From: an uncultured Planococcus sp.
Lineage (GTDB): Bacteria > Bacillota > Bacilli > Bacillales_A > Planococcaceae
DNA length: 64,000 nt
Assembly: GCA_947493585.1 (NCBI GenBank)
Contig: CANLRI010000004.1
Location: 118,364-182,363, forward strand
Reading direction: 5' to 3'
Position numbers and translations under genes: made by a program
Shown: positions 48,278 to 56,991 of the stretch, in pieces
How the letters are laid out: the number at the start of each line of letters is the position of its first letter
How positions within the stretch are numbered: the first letter of the stretch is position 1
Notes under the pieces: model-generated
Told to the model about the DNA's origin: nothing
The model's input: the letters and a program-made list of their open reading frames with translations, nothing else
Database searches by the model: none

Positions 48278-49618
48278 GAGACCGTCAATAATTATGTGTA
48301 AATAAGTAAATTCTTTTCTTGTATGTATATCGATTAGGTTTGCTTGAACATCTCAGTCAGCTCTGCACGAGCTTGATCGAATCCAATATGGCAACGGGTG
48401 GAGAAGTTCTGGTTATAGATTTCGAACTGGGAAATCAGGAAGCGATCCAAGGAATCTTCGTTCGGAAATTGCTCCTTGCGCTTGCTGTATTTCTTTACGT
48501 TCTTGTTGAACGATTCGATCAGGTTCGTTGAATAGATGCTTCGCCAAATGGATTTTGGGAAGCTGTAGAAAGTGAAAATATAGGGATTCGCTTCCAACGA
48601 TTTCGCCACTTTGGGATAGGCCGTTTTCCATTTATCGACAAAGGCTTTCAACGCTTTTTCACCCAGTTCTCGGTTCTCTGCCCGGTAGACCGATTTGAAA
48701 TCATCCAGAATCTCCTTGCGATCGGTAACGCGAACTTTGTGGCGGATCCCGCGCGACAAGTGGACGCAGCACGCCTGATATTGAGCATCGGGAAAGACCG
48801 AGAAGATGCGATCAGTGATGCCTTTCAAGCCGTCGGAGATAAACAAAAGCACCTCTTCGACACCGCGCTCTTTCAAGTCCAACAGGACTTCTTCCCAAAC
48901 AAATGCGGATTCCGTAGGTGCCACTGTATAGGCCAACACTTCTTTTGAGCCGTCCTCTCGGATGCCAATCGTAATATAGACGGCTTCCTTCGAGACCGTG
49001 TCGCGCTTGAGGGCAATGTAAGTTGCATCCAGATAGACACACGCGTAACGCTGTTCTAACGGACGAGATTTAAACGCCTCGACCTGTTCGCTCATGACTT
49101 TCGTCATATTGGAAATGGTTTGTGGCGTGTAATGATGGTCGTACATTTTCTCAATCAGGTCCGAAATCTCGGACATGGTCACGCCTTTTTGAAACATATG
49201 AATAACGAAGGCTTCCAGCGTATCGTTTGAGCGCTTGTACGGAGCGACCGTCTATTGGTTGAATTCGCCGTTCCGGTCCCGTGGCATCGAAAGCTCTAAA
49301 TCCCCATACTCCGTATGGAGTGTCCGCGTGTAGGCGCCGTTCCGCGAATTGCCCGAATTAAACCCGAGGCGGTCGTATTTTTCGTAATCCAGGAACGCTG
49401 TTAGTTCCGTTTGAAGAAGCGTATTCACCGTCGTCTCCAGGTGCATCCGAAAAACTTCGGAGATGTCTTCTTTTTTTACTAGAGCTTGCATAATATCTGT
49501 TGTAAACTGAGTCATAGGGAAGGCCTCTTTTCTGTGAATTGGTTGTGGTGACTTAATTCTACAAGAAAAGGTCTTCCTTTTTCTATTTATTCATTTACAC
49601 AAGATATTTTACGCTCCC
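48278..49618 (-). mobile_element. IS256-family insertion sequence, copy 2 (inverted)
   Basis: Closely related to the element at 40579-41916, in opposite orientation, with matching ends (GAGACCGTCAATAATTAT on the left and ACGCTC on the right). Its transposase carries an amber codon. Confidence 0.85.
48334..49515 (-). pseudogene. IS256-family transposase with an in-frame amber codon
   Basis: Same frame throughout, interrupted only by TAG at 49252-49254, where copy 1 has a Gln codon (GEFNQ-stop-TVAPYK against GEFNQQTVAPYK). The rest matches copy 1 with scattered substitutions (for example VYLDATYIALKRD), and all catalytic motifs remain. Inactive unless suppressed, but its ends could still be moved by copy 1. 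Confidence 0.92.
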
Positions 49619-49803
49619 GTCTTTCGAAGTGTTTTAGAAATAATTAGGCTATAATGAGTATATAATTCGCTTTCACTAATAGGAATATTTGGTGTGAAAA
49701 GCTAAAATTTTCATTTGATTTTCTATTCAAATATATACATAAGCAAAAAACAACGTTATTTTTACAAACGAAGATAAAGTGAATAAAGAAGGGAGAAATG
49801 AAA

Positions 49804-50247
49804 ATGAGACACACCCATCTAACAATTCCTCTAAAGTCAACTAGCTATTTTTTTCTTAAATCCAAAGATGTACATATTGAAAACGGATTAGCCTTTATTA
49901 CTTTATTTGCTCGTTTGACTCGGGAAAACACTTTAATTCACGAAGGAAAGAAACGGACCCATATAGAGATCGCGTGGGTGGAGATAGAAGAATTTCAGTT
50001 GGAACATGCATCTGAAAAAGTGAAAAGCTTGCCCAATTGCATGCAGCGGTATGAAATAAATGAAAATGTCTTTCACGGTCTGTATCATTTGTCTAAAGAA
50101 TCTCCGGAAGATCTTTTTTATATTACTCCTTATCATCACAAGTCTAGCCGACAAAACTTCTTGTCTTATCAAGAACTGAATCAGGTATCCCCGTTCCCGG
50201 CAGTGGATTCTAAGAACAAAGAAATGGATCGTTACGACATATTATAA
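49804..50247 (+). CDS. Unknown family A, member 3
   Basis: 147 residues from ATG 49804 (AAGGGAG eight bases upstream). Aligns with the proteins at 43417 and 45316: YFFLKSKDVHIENGLAFITL, then FARLTREN, AWVEIEEFQLEHA, LPNCMQRYEI and LFYITPY. It carries an extra C-terminal tail of about 30 residues. It starts the second gene set after the IS256-type copy. Confidence 0.6.
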   Translation: MRHTHLTIPLKSTSYFFLKSKDVHIENGLAFITLFARLTRENTLIHEGKKRTHIEIAWVEIEEFQLEHASEKVKSLPNCMQRYEINENVFHGLYHLSKESPEDLFYITPYHHKSSRQNFLSYQELNQVSPFPAVDSKNKEMDRYDIL

Positions 50248-50352
50248 GGTAGAGAGGAAGCACGACTTTAAGCTACGTCTTTTCCTTGTTCCATTGGATG
50301 GATGAATATAATGGTAACAGTCAGAATTACTTTCTCTAAATAGCGTGTACTC

Positions 50353-50400
50353 AAAAAAGGAAGACAACCAGCTAGGGACTAGCTGGTTGTCTTCCTTTTT
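50353..50400. terminator. Strong bidirectional terminator
   Basis: A perfect stem of about 22 base pairs (GGAAGACAACCAGCTAG paired with CTAGCTGGTTGTCTTCC) flanked by A and T runs, between the convergent family A and RsbR-like genes. Confidence 0.9.
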
Positions 50401-50508
50401 CGTTCCATCTTTCATCAGGCATCAACACTTAGAAGGTTGAAGAAAAATAAAAGAGGCTGCATATGGCTTCTACAGTTTTAAATGATTCAAGACATGTAGC
50501 AGTTCTGA

Positions 50509-51357
50509 TCAATTCTTAATGAATTCCAGGTTCTGCAGTTTCATTGCTTGCACCAAGGTGCTGTAGACTTCAATTTCTCCAAAGTTAATGCCTAGTTGAA
50601 TGGCTGTCTGTGCAATATCCGGACTGACGCCGGCCAAGGCTGTTTTGACACCGATTAGTCGGAGCCCATCAATAAGTTGGAAGATTTGGTGAGCCACCAT
50701 CGTGTCGATGATGGGGACTCCCGATAAGTCAATGAACAATCGTTCGAGACGGTAGCCGGCACTTTGTTCCAATGCTTTTTCAAAAAGAATTTGCGCCCGA
50801 TACGTATTAATTTCCCCGACCAATGGCAGCAGACCGGTATCTTTGGTGAGTAGGATAATCGGAGCGCTCATTTCGACAATCAATTCTTGTTGGGCGTTCA
50901 ATCTTTTTTCAGCTGCGATGGCCGTCTGGGTTGTGAATTCCAGAAGAAGGTCATTGATGGTCGCAGTAATTCCCTGATTCCAGGCAATCAGCTGTTCCTT
51001 GGAGACCCGTTCTCCTTGAATGGAAGCAAATTCTTCGATCAGCTGAAGGTATTGTTTCTGGGTTTGGAAAAAGTCTTGCAACATGGCAGTCGTCGGTGTG
51101 GACACACGGTCTTCATCTCTTGCGGTACGGACAATCCACCCTTGAAAATCTTCTAAGAACTCCTCATACTCCTTGCTGAACATCGAACAGAAACGATCAT
51201 GAAATTCAGCGTTTTGTTGTTTCAGCTTTTCAATTACATTTGGGTTCCTAGAACTGTAGATGCCCCCTTGATTTTTATCCAATGCCTGATACCACTGTTC
51301 AGTCAGTCCCGTGTTTTTCTCGCAGAGAAAATCATGCAGTTCTTTATTGCGTAACAT
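50509..51357 (-). CDS. RsbR-like STAS-domain stress sensor, copy 1
   Basis: 282 residues from ATG 51357. An N-terminal helical sensor part (about 1-150, with KNTGLTEQWYQALDK) is followed by a STAS domain (about 165-280). The STAS part has LFIDLSGVPIIDTMVAHQIF, with the Thr that RsbT phosphorylates in RsbR proteins; the second site is Ser in ALAGVSPDIAQT instead of the Thr usual in RsbRA. Such proteins form the stressosome that releases SigB. A plasmid-borne copy could alter host stress signalling. Opposite in strand to copy 2 at 52834. Confidence 0.85.
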   Translation of the reverse strand: MLRNKELHDFLCEKNTGLTEQWYQALDKNQGGIYSSRNPNVIEKLKQQNAEFHDRFCSMFSKEYEEFLEDFQGWIVRTARDEDRVSTPTTAMLQDFFQTQKQYLQLIEEFASIQGERVSKEQLIAWNQGITATINDLLLEFTTQTAIAAEKRLNAQQELIVEMSAPIILLTKDTGLLPLVGEINTYRAQILFEKALEQSAGYRLERLFIDLSGVPIIDTMVAHQIFQLIDGLRLIGVKTALAGVSPDIAQTAIQLGINFGEIEVYSTLVQAMKLQNLEFIKN

Positions 51358-51818
51358 TGCGTTCTTTCCCTTCATTTTAAGTATCTTCTAGGTTGTTTCT
51401 GAAATCACTCATGTTTATACTAGCTGATTTATTAGATGCATGCACTCTTCTGTATCTATAGAAAAAACTAGCACTATTTTTCACGTGCTAAAAAAGAAGG
51501 CAGAAGATCATTTGAATAAAATCAATTTTAACGAACCCCAAAGTAGCTTCTGAATCGGATCGCACGATTTGGCGACTCAACCCACAAACTAACAGTCTAG
51601 AACTGCGTAAGAAAACGCAATCTCTTCTGACCTGTTAAATCCTAAAATTCAAATGGCGGAGTGTTGTGCCTCTCTAGGGTGGCGAAATTTGGATAGTTAT
51701 CGACTCGATAACCTTGTCATTTAACTTTGTGTCAATTTACCATTCGCTATTTCTTTTGAATACCTGTACACTTGCCCAAATGGAATAGATAGCGCCTTCC
51801 GTTTAAAGGAGAAAGGAA
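51358..51818. other. Intergenic region between divergent RsbR-like and DUF2294 genes
   Basis: About 460 bases without a gene. It must hold divergent promoters, but I cannot assign a firm -35/-10 pair. A ribosome site (AAAGGAGAAAGG) precedes the gene at 51819. Confidence 0.35.
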
Positions 51819-52505
51819 ATGCCTCAAGAGAAAACGGTGGAGTCTATCATCAGTGGGTTTACTGCAACTATTCTACGGGAGCATTATGGCAAAGGGCCAA
51901 CTTCTGTACATGTAACAATCTATAAATCATTCGTCTGTCTTCAAGTCCGAGACTTTTTAGCTCCAATGGAGAGAATTCTCATGGATCAGAACGAAAAGAA
52001 CCGCGTGCTGAAAACGAGGGATTTATTAATGATTGAGTTGACAGGGGAATTTAAGAAGAATTTTTGGAAAGAGGCCGACCTGGATGTGGTGGAATTGTAT
52101 GCGGATTGGAATTTGGAGGATGGTTCCGGCATGATACTAGGTATCTTGGAAGAACCAAAATCGCATAAATATAGATGGCCGGAGAAAGTGGATGAACCAG
52201 AGCTTCGGAAAGAAGTTATTCGTTTAAGTATTGCCGGGCAGAAAGAACCGGGTGAAACTAATTTTTATTGGTTGAGTGACCGGACGTTGTTGATTGAACG
52301 GCTGGATATCTTCACTTTACTGGAGAAAGAATTGATCACGAGTGGCTTTTCTGAAGTTTTGAAACTAGCGAAAAGACCATTGGAATACAAATTATTTATA
52401 GAATCAAACTTACCTGCTATCGTCAATCGTCCCTTGACCGGTGCTTATGTCGATTGGGATTTTGAAGATGACAAAGGTTATGCTTTATTGACTTTTAAAA
52501 AATAG
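51819..52505 (+). CDS. DUF2294 (MpsC-type) protein, copy 3
   Basis: 228 residues with both halves: HYGKGPTSVHVTIYKSFVCL, KTRDLLMIEL and ELYADWNLEDGSGMIL, then RTLLIERLDIFTLLEKELIT, LAKRPLEYKL and AYVDWDFEDD. Closest to copy 2. It sits between two RsbR-like genes, which supports a link between this family and stress signalling in this island; the link is inference from position. Confidence 0.82.
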   Translation: MPQEKTVESIISGFTATILREHYGKGPTSVHVTIYKSFVCLQVRDFLAPMERILMDQNEKNRVLKTRDLLMIELTGEFKKNFWKEADLDVVELYADWNLEDGSGMILGILEEPKSHKYRWPEKVDEPELRKEVIRLSIAGQKEPGETNFYWLSDRTLLIERLDIFTLLEKELITSGFSEVLKLAKRPLEYKLFIESNLPAIVNRPLTGAYVDWDFEDDKGYALLTFKK

Positions 52506-52517
52506 AAATGCAGTTTT

Positions 52518-52556
52518 CCCCTGATCCATATGTTCTCGCGAATTGGGTCAGGGGTT
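52518..52556 (+). terminator. Hairpin after DUF2294 copy 3
   Basis: CCCCTGATCCA pairs with TGGGTCAGGGG (one G-T pair) followed by TTCTTTTATT. About 280 further bases without a gene precede the next start. Confidence 0.75.
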
Positions 52557-52833
52557 CTTTTATTATCTCTATAATTAACAAGATTAATTTTACTCAAGTA
52601 TAGTAGGATAGCTAAAGAACCTGTATATAATTGGACAATATCGATTAGAATGAAACTTATTCGCAGTGAGTATGTAATTGTGAAGGTAATTCGTAATTAT
52701 TTCCTCTTTTGGAATAATAAATGTATGATAACAAGAGGCCGCAAATTTTAGTTTCTTGTTTCATTCTCCTCGTTTGATGAATTGAATCAGAAGGCAGCCA
52801 ATTCTAACCATACGATAGGAGAAATAAAACAAC

Positions 52834-53676
52834 ATGTTGAAAAACCAGAAACTTCATGTCTTTTTTTGTGATAACGTCGAGCGTTTGACGGAAGAGTGGT
52901 ACGCATCAGTAGATAAAACCCGGGAAGGGATGTATGCTTCAACCGATCCGGTGGTAATTCAACGATTTAAAAGTCAGAACTTAGCCTTTCATAAAAAGTT
53001 CTGTATGATATTCGATCCGGAAACTGAAGAATTATCCGAGGATTTTCAACAGTTTATTCGGAGTCTGGCCGTTGATGAAGGGCATCAACGGACGCCCATT
53101 GAAGAAATCATTGAAGAGTTTTTCCGAACACAAAAACAGTATGCTGCATTGATTGAGGAGTTTGTCATTCATCATGCTACGGACGCTACGTTTCAGCAGT
53201 TGAGTGCTTGGAACCAAGGCGTGGTGGATGCAATCCATTCCATCATTCTGGAGTTCACCAAACAACACGCAAAAGCCTCCGTCAGCCGGTTGAATGCTCA
53301 ACAAGAAATGATCGTCGAAATGAGCGCCCCAGTGATCACCTTAACGAACGAAATTGGTTTTTTGCCGCTGGTAGGGGAAATCAGTACCTACCGGGCACAA
53401 GTCATTTTTGAAAAGACGCTGGACCAGTGTGCACAAAAACGATTGGAAAAGCTATTTATTGATTTGTCAGGAGTCCCAATCATCGATACGATGGTGGCGC
53501 ATCAAATCTTTCAAGTGATTAGCGGACTCAAACTTATCGGAATCGAAACAGCTTTGTCTGGAATCAGTCCTCAAATTGCACAGACCGCCATTCAACTGGG
53601 ATTGAATTTCAATGATATTAACGTATATAACACATTAGAACAAGTCATAAAAATGGAAATTCAGAAATCTTTTTAA
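52834..53676 (+). CDS. RsbR-like STAS-domain stress sensor, copy 2
   Basis: 280 residues, paralogous to the protein at 50509 over its whole length (NVERLTEEWYASVDKTREGM at the start; LFIDLSGVPIIDTMVAHQIF in the STAS domain). The conserved Thr is kept, and the second phosphosite is again Ser (ALSGISPQIAQT). It is on the opposite strand and downstream of DUF2294 copy 3. Two co-existing variants may mix into host stressosomes. Ribosome site GATAGGAG. Confidence 0.85.
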   Translation: MLKNQKLHVFFCDNVERLTEEWYASVDKTREGMYASTDPVVIQRFKSQNLAFHKKFCMIFDPETEELSEDFQQFIRSLAVDEGHQRTPIEEIIEEFFRTQKQYAALIEEFVIHHATDATFQQLSAWNQGVVDAIHSIILEFTKQHAKASVSRLNAQQEMIVEMSAPVITLTNEIGFLPLVGEISTYRAQVIFEKTLDQCAQKRLEKLFIDLSGVPIIDTMVAHQIFQVISGLKLIGIETALSGISPQIAQTAIQLGLNFNDINVYNTLEQVIKMEIQKSF

Positions 53677-53720
53677 GGCCACTGATTTTTTTAATATTCA
53701 TTTTATAAAACATACATAAA

Positions 53721-53753
53721 AACGGTTGCCATGTTTAAGACGTGGCAACCGTT
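53721..53753. terminator. Terminator between convergent genes
   Basis: AACGGTTGCCA pairs with TGGCAACCGTT, with A-rich sequence before and TCTTTTAATTTT after. Confidence 0.8.
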
Positions 53754-53864
53754 CTTTTAATTTTAATGTATCTGTCTTTCATCACGCAAATCAATCTCAA
53801 TAAGAAAAGTGAGTTTAAAAGGTTTGTGGATAGATAAGACAAATGATTTAGCCATGATATGAAA

Positions 53865-54089
53865 TTAACTGGCTTGAGTTCGTTCATAAATTTCGGTCGA
53901 TGCTTGCTCCACTGAAAGATACTGCTTTTTCTGTTGCGTTTTGCTAGAGGTTACTTCTAAAACAAACGTGTCTTTCAAACAGCAAACAGTTAAGCTCTCC
54001 CCTTGATTGACGACAAAGGAATGCGTGATAGAAGAAGTGTTAAAATGACAGGAAATCTGTAAAAGGTTCTGAATGGTTTCTAATTGCAT
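53865..54089 (-). CDS. Unknown family B, member 2
   Basis: 74 residues, paralog of the protein at 45714: QLETIQNLLQISCHFNT at the start, then TVCCLKDTFVLEV aligned with EVRCQPNTRFLEL, and a helical end. No clear ribosome site, so expression is unsure. Its presence makes the gene content of the second set (A, RsbR, DUF2294, RsbR, B) mirror that of the first (A, B, DUF2294, DUF2294). Confidence 0.5.
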   Translation of the reverse strand: MQLETIQNLLQISCHFNTSSITHSFVVNQGESLTVCCLKDTFVLEVTSSKTQQKKQYLSVEQASTEIYERTQAS

Positions 54090-54637
54090 GATATTCCGTA
54101 CTTCCGATTTTTGACTTGGTTGTTGATCACTAAAACTAAAGATAAGCTACTTCATTGTGTTACCCTTAACTAGCATGTTTAATCATATAATTGTCATTAG
54201 TTTCGATTTTTTAGCATTTATTTATTGATTGTGTCCATGCCGGTTTAATTTTCTTCGTTATAGCCGGAATAAAAGTTCCCACTTGAGTTAATTTGCAGGT
54301 GGGATAGCCGGATAAATTTCAGCCGTTTCATACAGACGGCAGGAATTGCCTTCAATATAAAACGTCACTGAGGAATGCGGAGTAAGCGATTAAGAATGGT
54401 CAAGACTAAGGCATTATCTTGTCGCGTTTAACCGACCTAAAAAAAGAACCTCATCTCTCAATTCACTACTCCAGAGTGGTGGATATGCAAAACTTGTTTT
54501 ATTGAAACATAGATTGAAGTATATAGAAAATAGAAGAAGGCATATTAAGTAATGAAAGACAGGTTAATTTAGACAGAAAAAAATCAAATTCAGTAGGTAA
54601 AATGTTACTTTAGGTAAATAATTACTAAAATTAAGGA
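54090..54637. other. Non-coding gap
   Basis: About 550 bases without a supportable gene. CCCACTTGAG and CAGGTGGG near 54277-54303 could form a small hairpin. No repeat or element recognised. Confidence 0.35.
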
Positions 54638-54662
54638 GTTTACCTTATTTTCGAATGGGTAT
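54638..54662 (+). promoter_or_regulatory. SigB-type promoter
   Basis: GTTTAC (54638-54643), a 13-base spacer and GGGTAT (54657-54662) match the general-stress sigma-B consensus (GTTTAA, 12-15 bases, GGGTAT) with a single mismatch. It lies 22 bases before the start of the sigma-region-2-like gene. Confidence 0.65.
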
Positions 54663-54684
54663 TTGGGTTTAAGGGGGTCATCGT

Positions 54685-54945
54685 ATGGCTACTAAAGAAC
54701 AGATATTGAAAAGCATAAAATCTAAGGATAAACAAGCCTTGGAATTAGTGGTGGAAAAGCATTACCTGTTGCTGTGGAAAATCTGTCAAAAGGTAAAAAA
54801 TGACCCCCTTGTTTCGGAACGTCTAGTTACAGAAGTTTTTAAACAACTCTGGCATGAGCCTGAAAAATTTTTAGGAGACAAGAAGCTTTTGTTGCTGCTC
54901 ATTTTATGTTGCAAAGAAAAAATAGCTCAACTAGGCGATGAATAA
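54685..54945 (+). CDS. Sigma-70 region 2-like protein lacking region 4
   Basis: 86 residues after GGGGG. The front (SIKSKDKQALELVVEKHYLL, then LWKICQKVKNDPLVSERLVT and EVFKQLWHEPEKF) follows the pattern of ECF sigma factor region 2, which binds core RNA polymerase and the -10 element. The protein ends where the linker to region 4 would begin, so it cannot recognise a -35 by itself. It could be a truncated relic, an anti-sigma-like competitor or one half of a split sigma factor. A SigB-type promoter precedes it. Confidence 0.6.
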   Translation: MATKEQILKSIKSKDKQALELVVEKHYLLLWKICQKVKNDPLVSERLVTEVFKQLWHEPEKFLGDKKLLLLLILCCKEKIAQLGDE

Positions 54946-55142
54946 GATAGCTAATTTTACAAAGTCAGAATGAACTTTTGAAAAAAGTAAACTTTAGGTA
55001 TTAGTAGCTTGTGGTTTATTCCAATCCTTCTTTTGTTCTAAAGTCACTTAATGAAAGTTGATAAAAAGTTTGTTTAGCAAAGGCTTTTTAATCCGGATTA
55101 GGGGTTCTCTTAAATTCTTTAATAGTTTTCCCCGCAAGGTAG

Positions 55143-55235
55143 TGCACCTCAAAAGTTAGAGTGAAATCTAGCTTTTTGGGTGTTTTTTCTATGGTGGAAT
55201 ATAGCACCTGAATTTAAACCCAATTTTTTTTTGAT
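55143..55235 (+). pseudogene. Left-end relic of an IS3-family element
   Basis: TGCACCTCAAAAGTTAGAGT is typical of the left end of IS150-like elements. It is followed by a damaged OrfA start (ATGGTGGAAT, then codons for APEFK). The rest of the element is absent. Confidence 0.6.
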
Positions 55236-55259
55236 TAAGCAAATCTTAGATATTAGAAG

Positions 55260-56222
55260 TTAAACAGTCTGCCTTTCGATTAACTTCACTGCGATTTCTT
55301 CTTGAGAAAAGGCTGTACCACCGGTTGCTAGAGTGAATAATCTTTTACCCATCCCGACCAAAGGAATTTCAAGCGTAGTTATATTCATCATCTTGGCAAT
55401 GGGCTGGTTGTCGAATCCCATCAAAGCAAGCTGGCCGGGAACGGCGATATCCTGGTCTTTACAACAAGTGAGAATGCCGGCAGCTACTTGATCGCTGGAA
55501 ATTAATAGGGCAGAAGGTGGGTTTTCCATATTCTTTATACAGGCTATTACTCGCTCCCCATCTTCAAAATAGAAACAGTCGTGGAACGCAAAGCCAGGAG
55601 TAAAAGCTAGATTATATTTTTTAAGAAAATCCCTATACGCGGTTCTTCTCAAATCGCTATTGGCCCCCGTCTCTCTACCGAGGCAATAACCAATTTTTCG
55701 ATAGCCTTTATCGTATAAATACTCTAAAGCCTTAAAAAAGCTTTGGTAATGGTCGACAAAAACCGAAGATACGTTTGTGCCTCTTGTATCTTCGCAGATT
55801 ACAATGGGGCCGTATGATAAGTGATCTACTATGAGGTCCCACGTGCAGATTCTGGAACAAATGATTAAAGCATCTATTTGCTTGAGTTTCAGCATGGTTA
55901 GAGCTTCGAGCTCTCGTTCTGGCTCGTAATTTGTTTGAAACAATACTAATTTATGATTCTTTTTCAAGGCTTCACTAGCAATTCCCTCAATCAAGGATCC
56001 AAAATAAGGATGATTTGAGAAAGGGATAACAATTCCGATAAGAAAGGTTTTTCCTTTGCTTAAGTGGACAGCGTTAATGTTTTGTTGATAATTCGTGCGT
56101 TCAATAGCTCGCTGAACAGCCGCCTTTTTTTCAGAGCTAACATAGGGATGGTGATTAAGAACTCTGGAAACAGTAGTTATAGAAACGCCTGCCATCTTGG
56201 CAATATCTTTGATATTGGTCAT
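55260..56222 (-). CDS. LacI-family transcriptional repressor
   Basis: 320 residues from ATG 56222 (AAAAGG upstream). N-terminal LacI helix-turn-helix (NIKDIAKMAGVSITTVSRVL, then NHHPYVSSEKK) and a periplasmic-binding-protein-like effector domain (IGIVIPFSNHPYFGSLIEGI; SALLISSDQVAAGIL). A perfect LacI-type operator lies 35 bases upstream of the start, so it probably represses itself and the divergent small gene at 56311. No sugar-metabolism gene is adjacent, so the effector is not known. Confidence 0.88.
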   Translation of the reverse strand: MTNIKDIAKMAGVSITTVSRVLNHHPYVSSEKKAAVQRAIERTNYQQNINAVHLSKGKTFLIGIVIPFSNHPYFGSLIEGIASEALKKNHKLVLFQTNYEPERELEALTMLKLKQIDALIICSRICTWDLIVDHLSYGPIVICEDTRGTNVSSVFVDHYQSFFKALEYLYDKGYRKIGYCLGRETGANSDLRRTAYRDFLKKYNLAFTPGFAFHDCFYFEDGERVIACIKNMENPPSALLISSDQVAAGILTCCKDQDIAVPGQLALMGFDNQPIAKMMNITTLEIPLVGMGKRLFTLATGGTAFSQEEIAVKLIERQTV

Positions 56223-56256
56223 ATATTTCACCTTTTCGCAAAGAATTTTCTTGCTC

Positions 56257-56270
56257 TGAAACGCGTTTCA
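56257..56270. promoter_or_regulatory. LacI-family operator
   Basis: TGAAACGCGTTTCA, a perfect 14-base palindrome with the central CG typical of LacI/GalR-family operators. It lies between the divergent LacI gene and the 51-residue peptide gene. Confidence 0.8.
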
Positions 56271-56310
56271 TAATTTAAGCTTAGCGTATAAACCAAAGGA
56301 GGAATCGGCC

Positions 56311-56466
56311 ATGGCAATACTTATTGGGATGGGGTGGCTCATTTCGATGTGCAGTTTGATTATCGTATCTTCATCCATTGCTATTTCAAAGTATACGCAA
56401 GAGGAAATCAAAAAAGACCGGAATGATCCTTACGCTTACTTATTCGATATATATAATGATTGTTAA
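56311..56466 (+). CDS. 51-residue membrane peptide divergent from the LacI gene
   Basis: Strong ribosome site (AAAGGAGGAATC). One membrane segment at about 2-23 (starting MAILIGMGWLISM), then a charged tail (YTQEEIKKDRNDPYAYLF). It shares the operator-bearing intergenic region with the LacI repressor and is its most likely target. Function not known. Confidence 0.6.
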   Translation: MAILIGMGWLISMCSLIIVSSSIAISKYTQEEIKKDRNDPYAYLFDIYNDC

Positions 56467-56671
56467 AGTGAGGTCACTCAATTAATCTCTGAAGATTACT
56501 CTCTTAAATTTATAGTACTACAAGAATCTTATATACTGATACTCAATCATAAGACAAATCACAGATACCAAAGTAGTCCAGAAATGAAACAATGCTACAG
56601 AATTGCCATGAAAGAATTTTCTAACTATAAGCGCTGCCCTGGAGCATGTTTTGAAAAGTTTTTCCTTATTT

Positions 56672-56700
56672 AATTTACATATTGCTGGATTATCGGAAGT
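56672..56700 (+). other. dif-like site 4 (putative pdif)
   Basis: AATTTACATAT, a 7-base centre, then TTATCGGAAGT. Same orientation as the other three sites. About 80 bases to its right is a degenerate piece (56780-56813, GGTGCAAGTTATC then TTTTAAAGTGACA) of the 118-base repeat that also follows site 2. Confidence 0.7.
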
Positions 56701-56991
56701 TTAGTTTAAAGGAAAATTAGAAGACTAATAACCTCTGCACTAGTGTTCCTGGTTTAATAAAATCCTATGCAGAATAATGCTGAAAATTGGTGCAAGTTAT
56801 CTTTTAAAGTGACACTGGCTGCTGGTAAGTTAGCAACGAATCATACCAATAAAAAGCTTGAATTTGAAGCTGTTTATGCAATCGGATGTTCAGAGGGTAT
56901 TTTACTCATGCAGTAGAAAAAATTCTACTGAAAAAGGAATTAGCGAACTACTTTTCCTAAATAACATCATACAAAGGTTGATAGCAGTGCC

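Noticed and set aside
10467..49254. Genome-wide reassignment of TAG as a sense codon
   Set aside because: Several intact genes, such as merR and the zinc dehydrogenase, end at TAG in the expected place, so TAG is a normal stop here.
40579..49618. A classical composite transposon made by the two IS256-type copies
   Set aside because: No shared target duplication could be recognised at the outer ends, and the enclosed genes show no single cargo function; kept only as a possibility in the findings.
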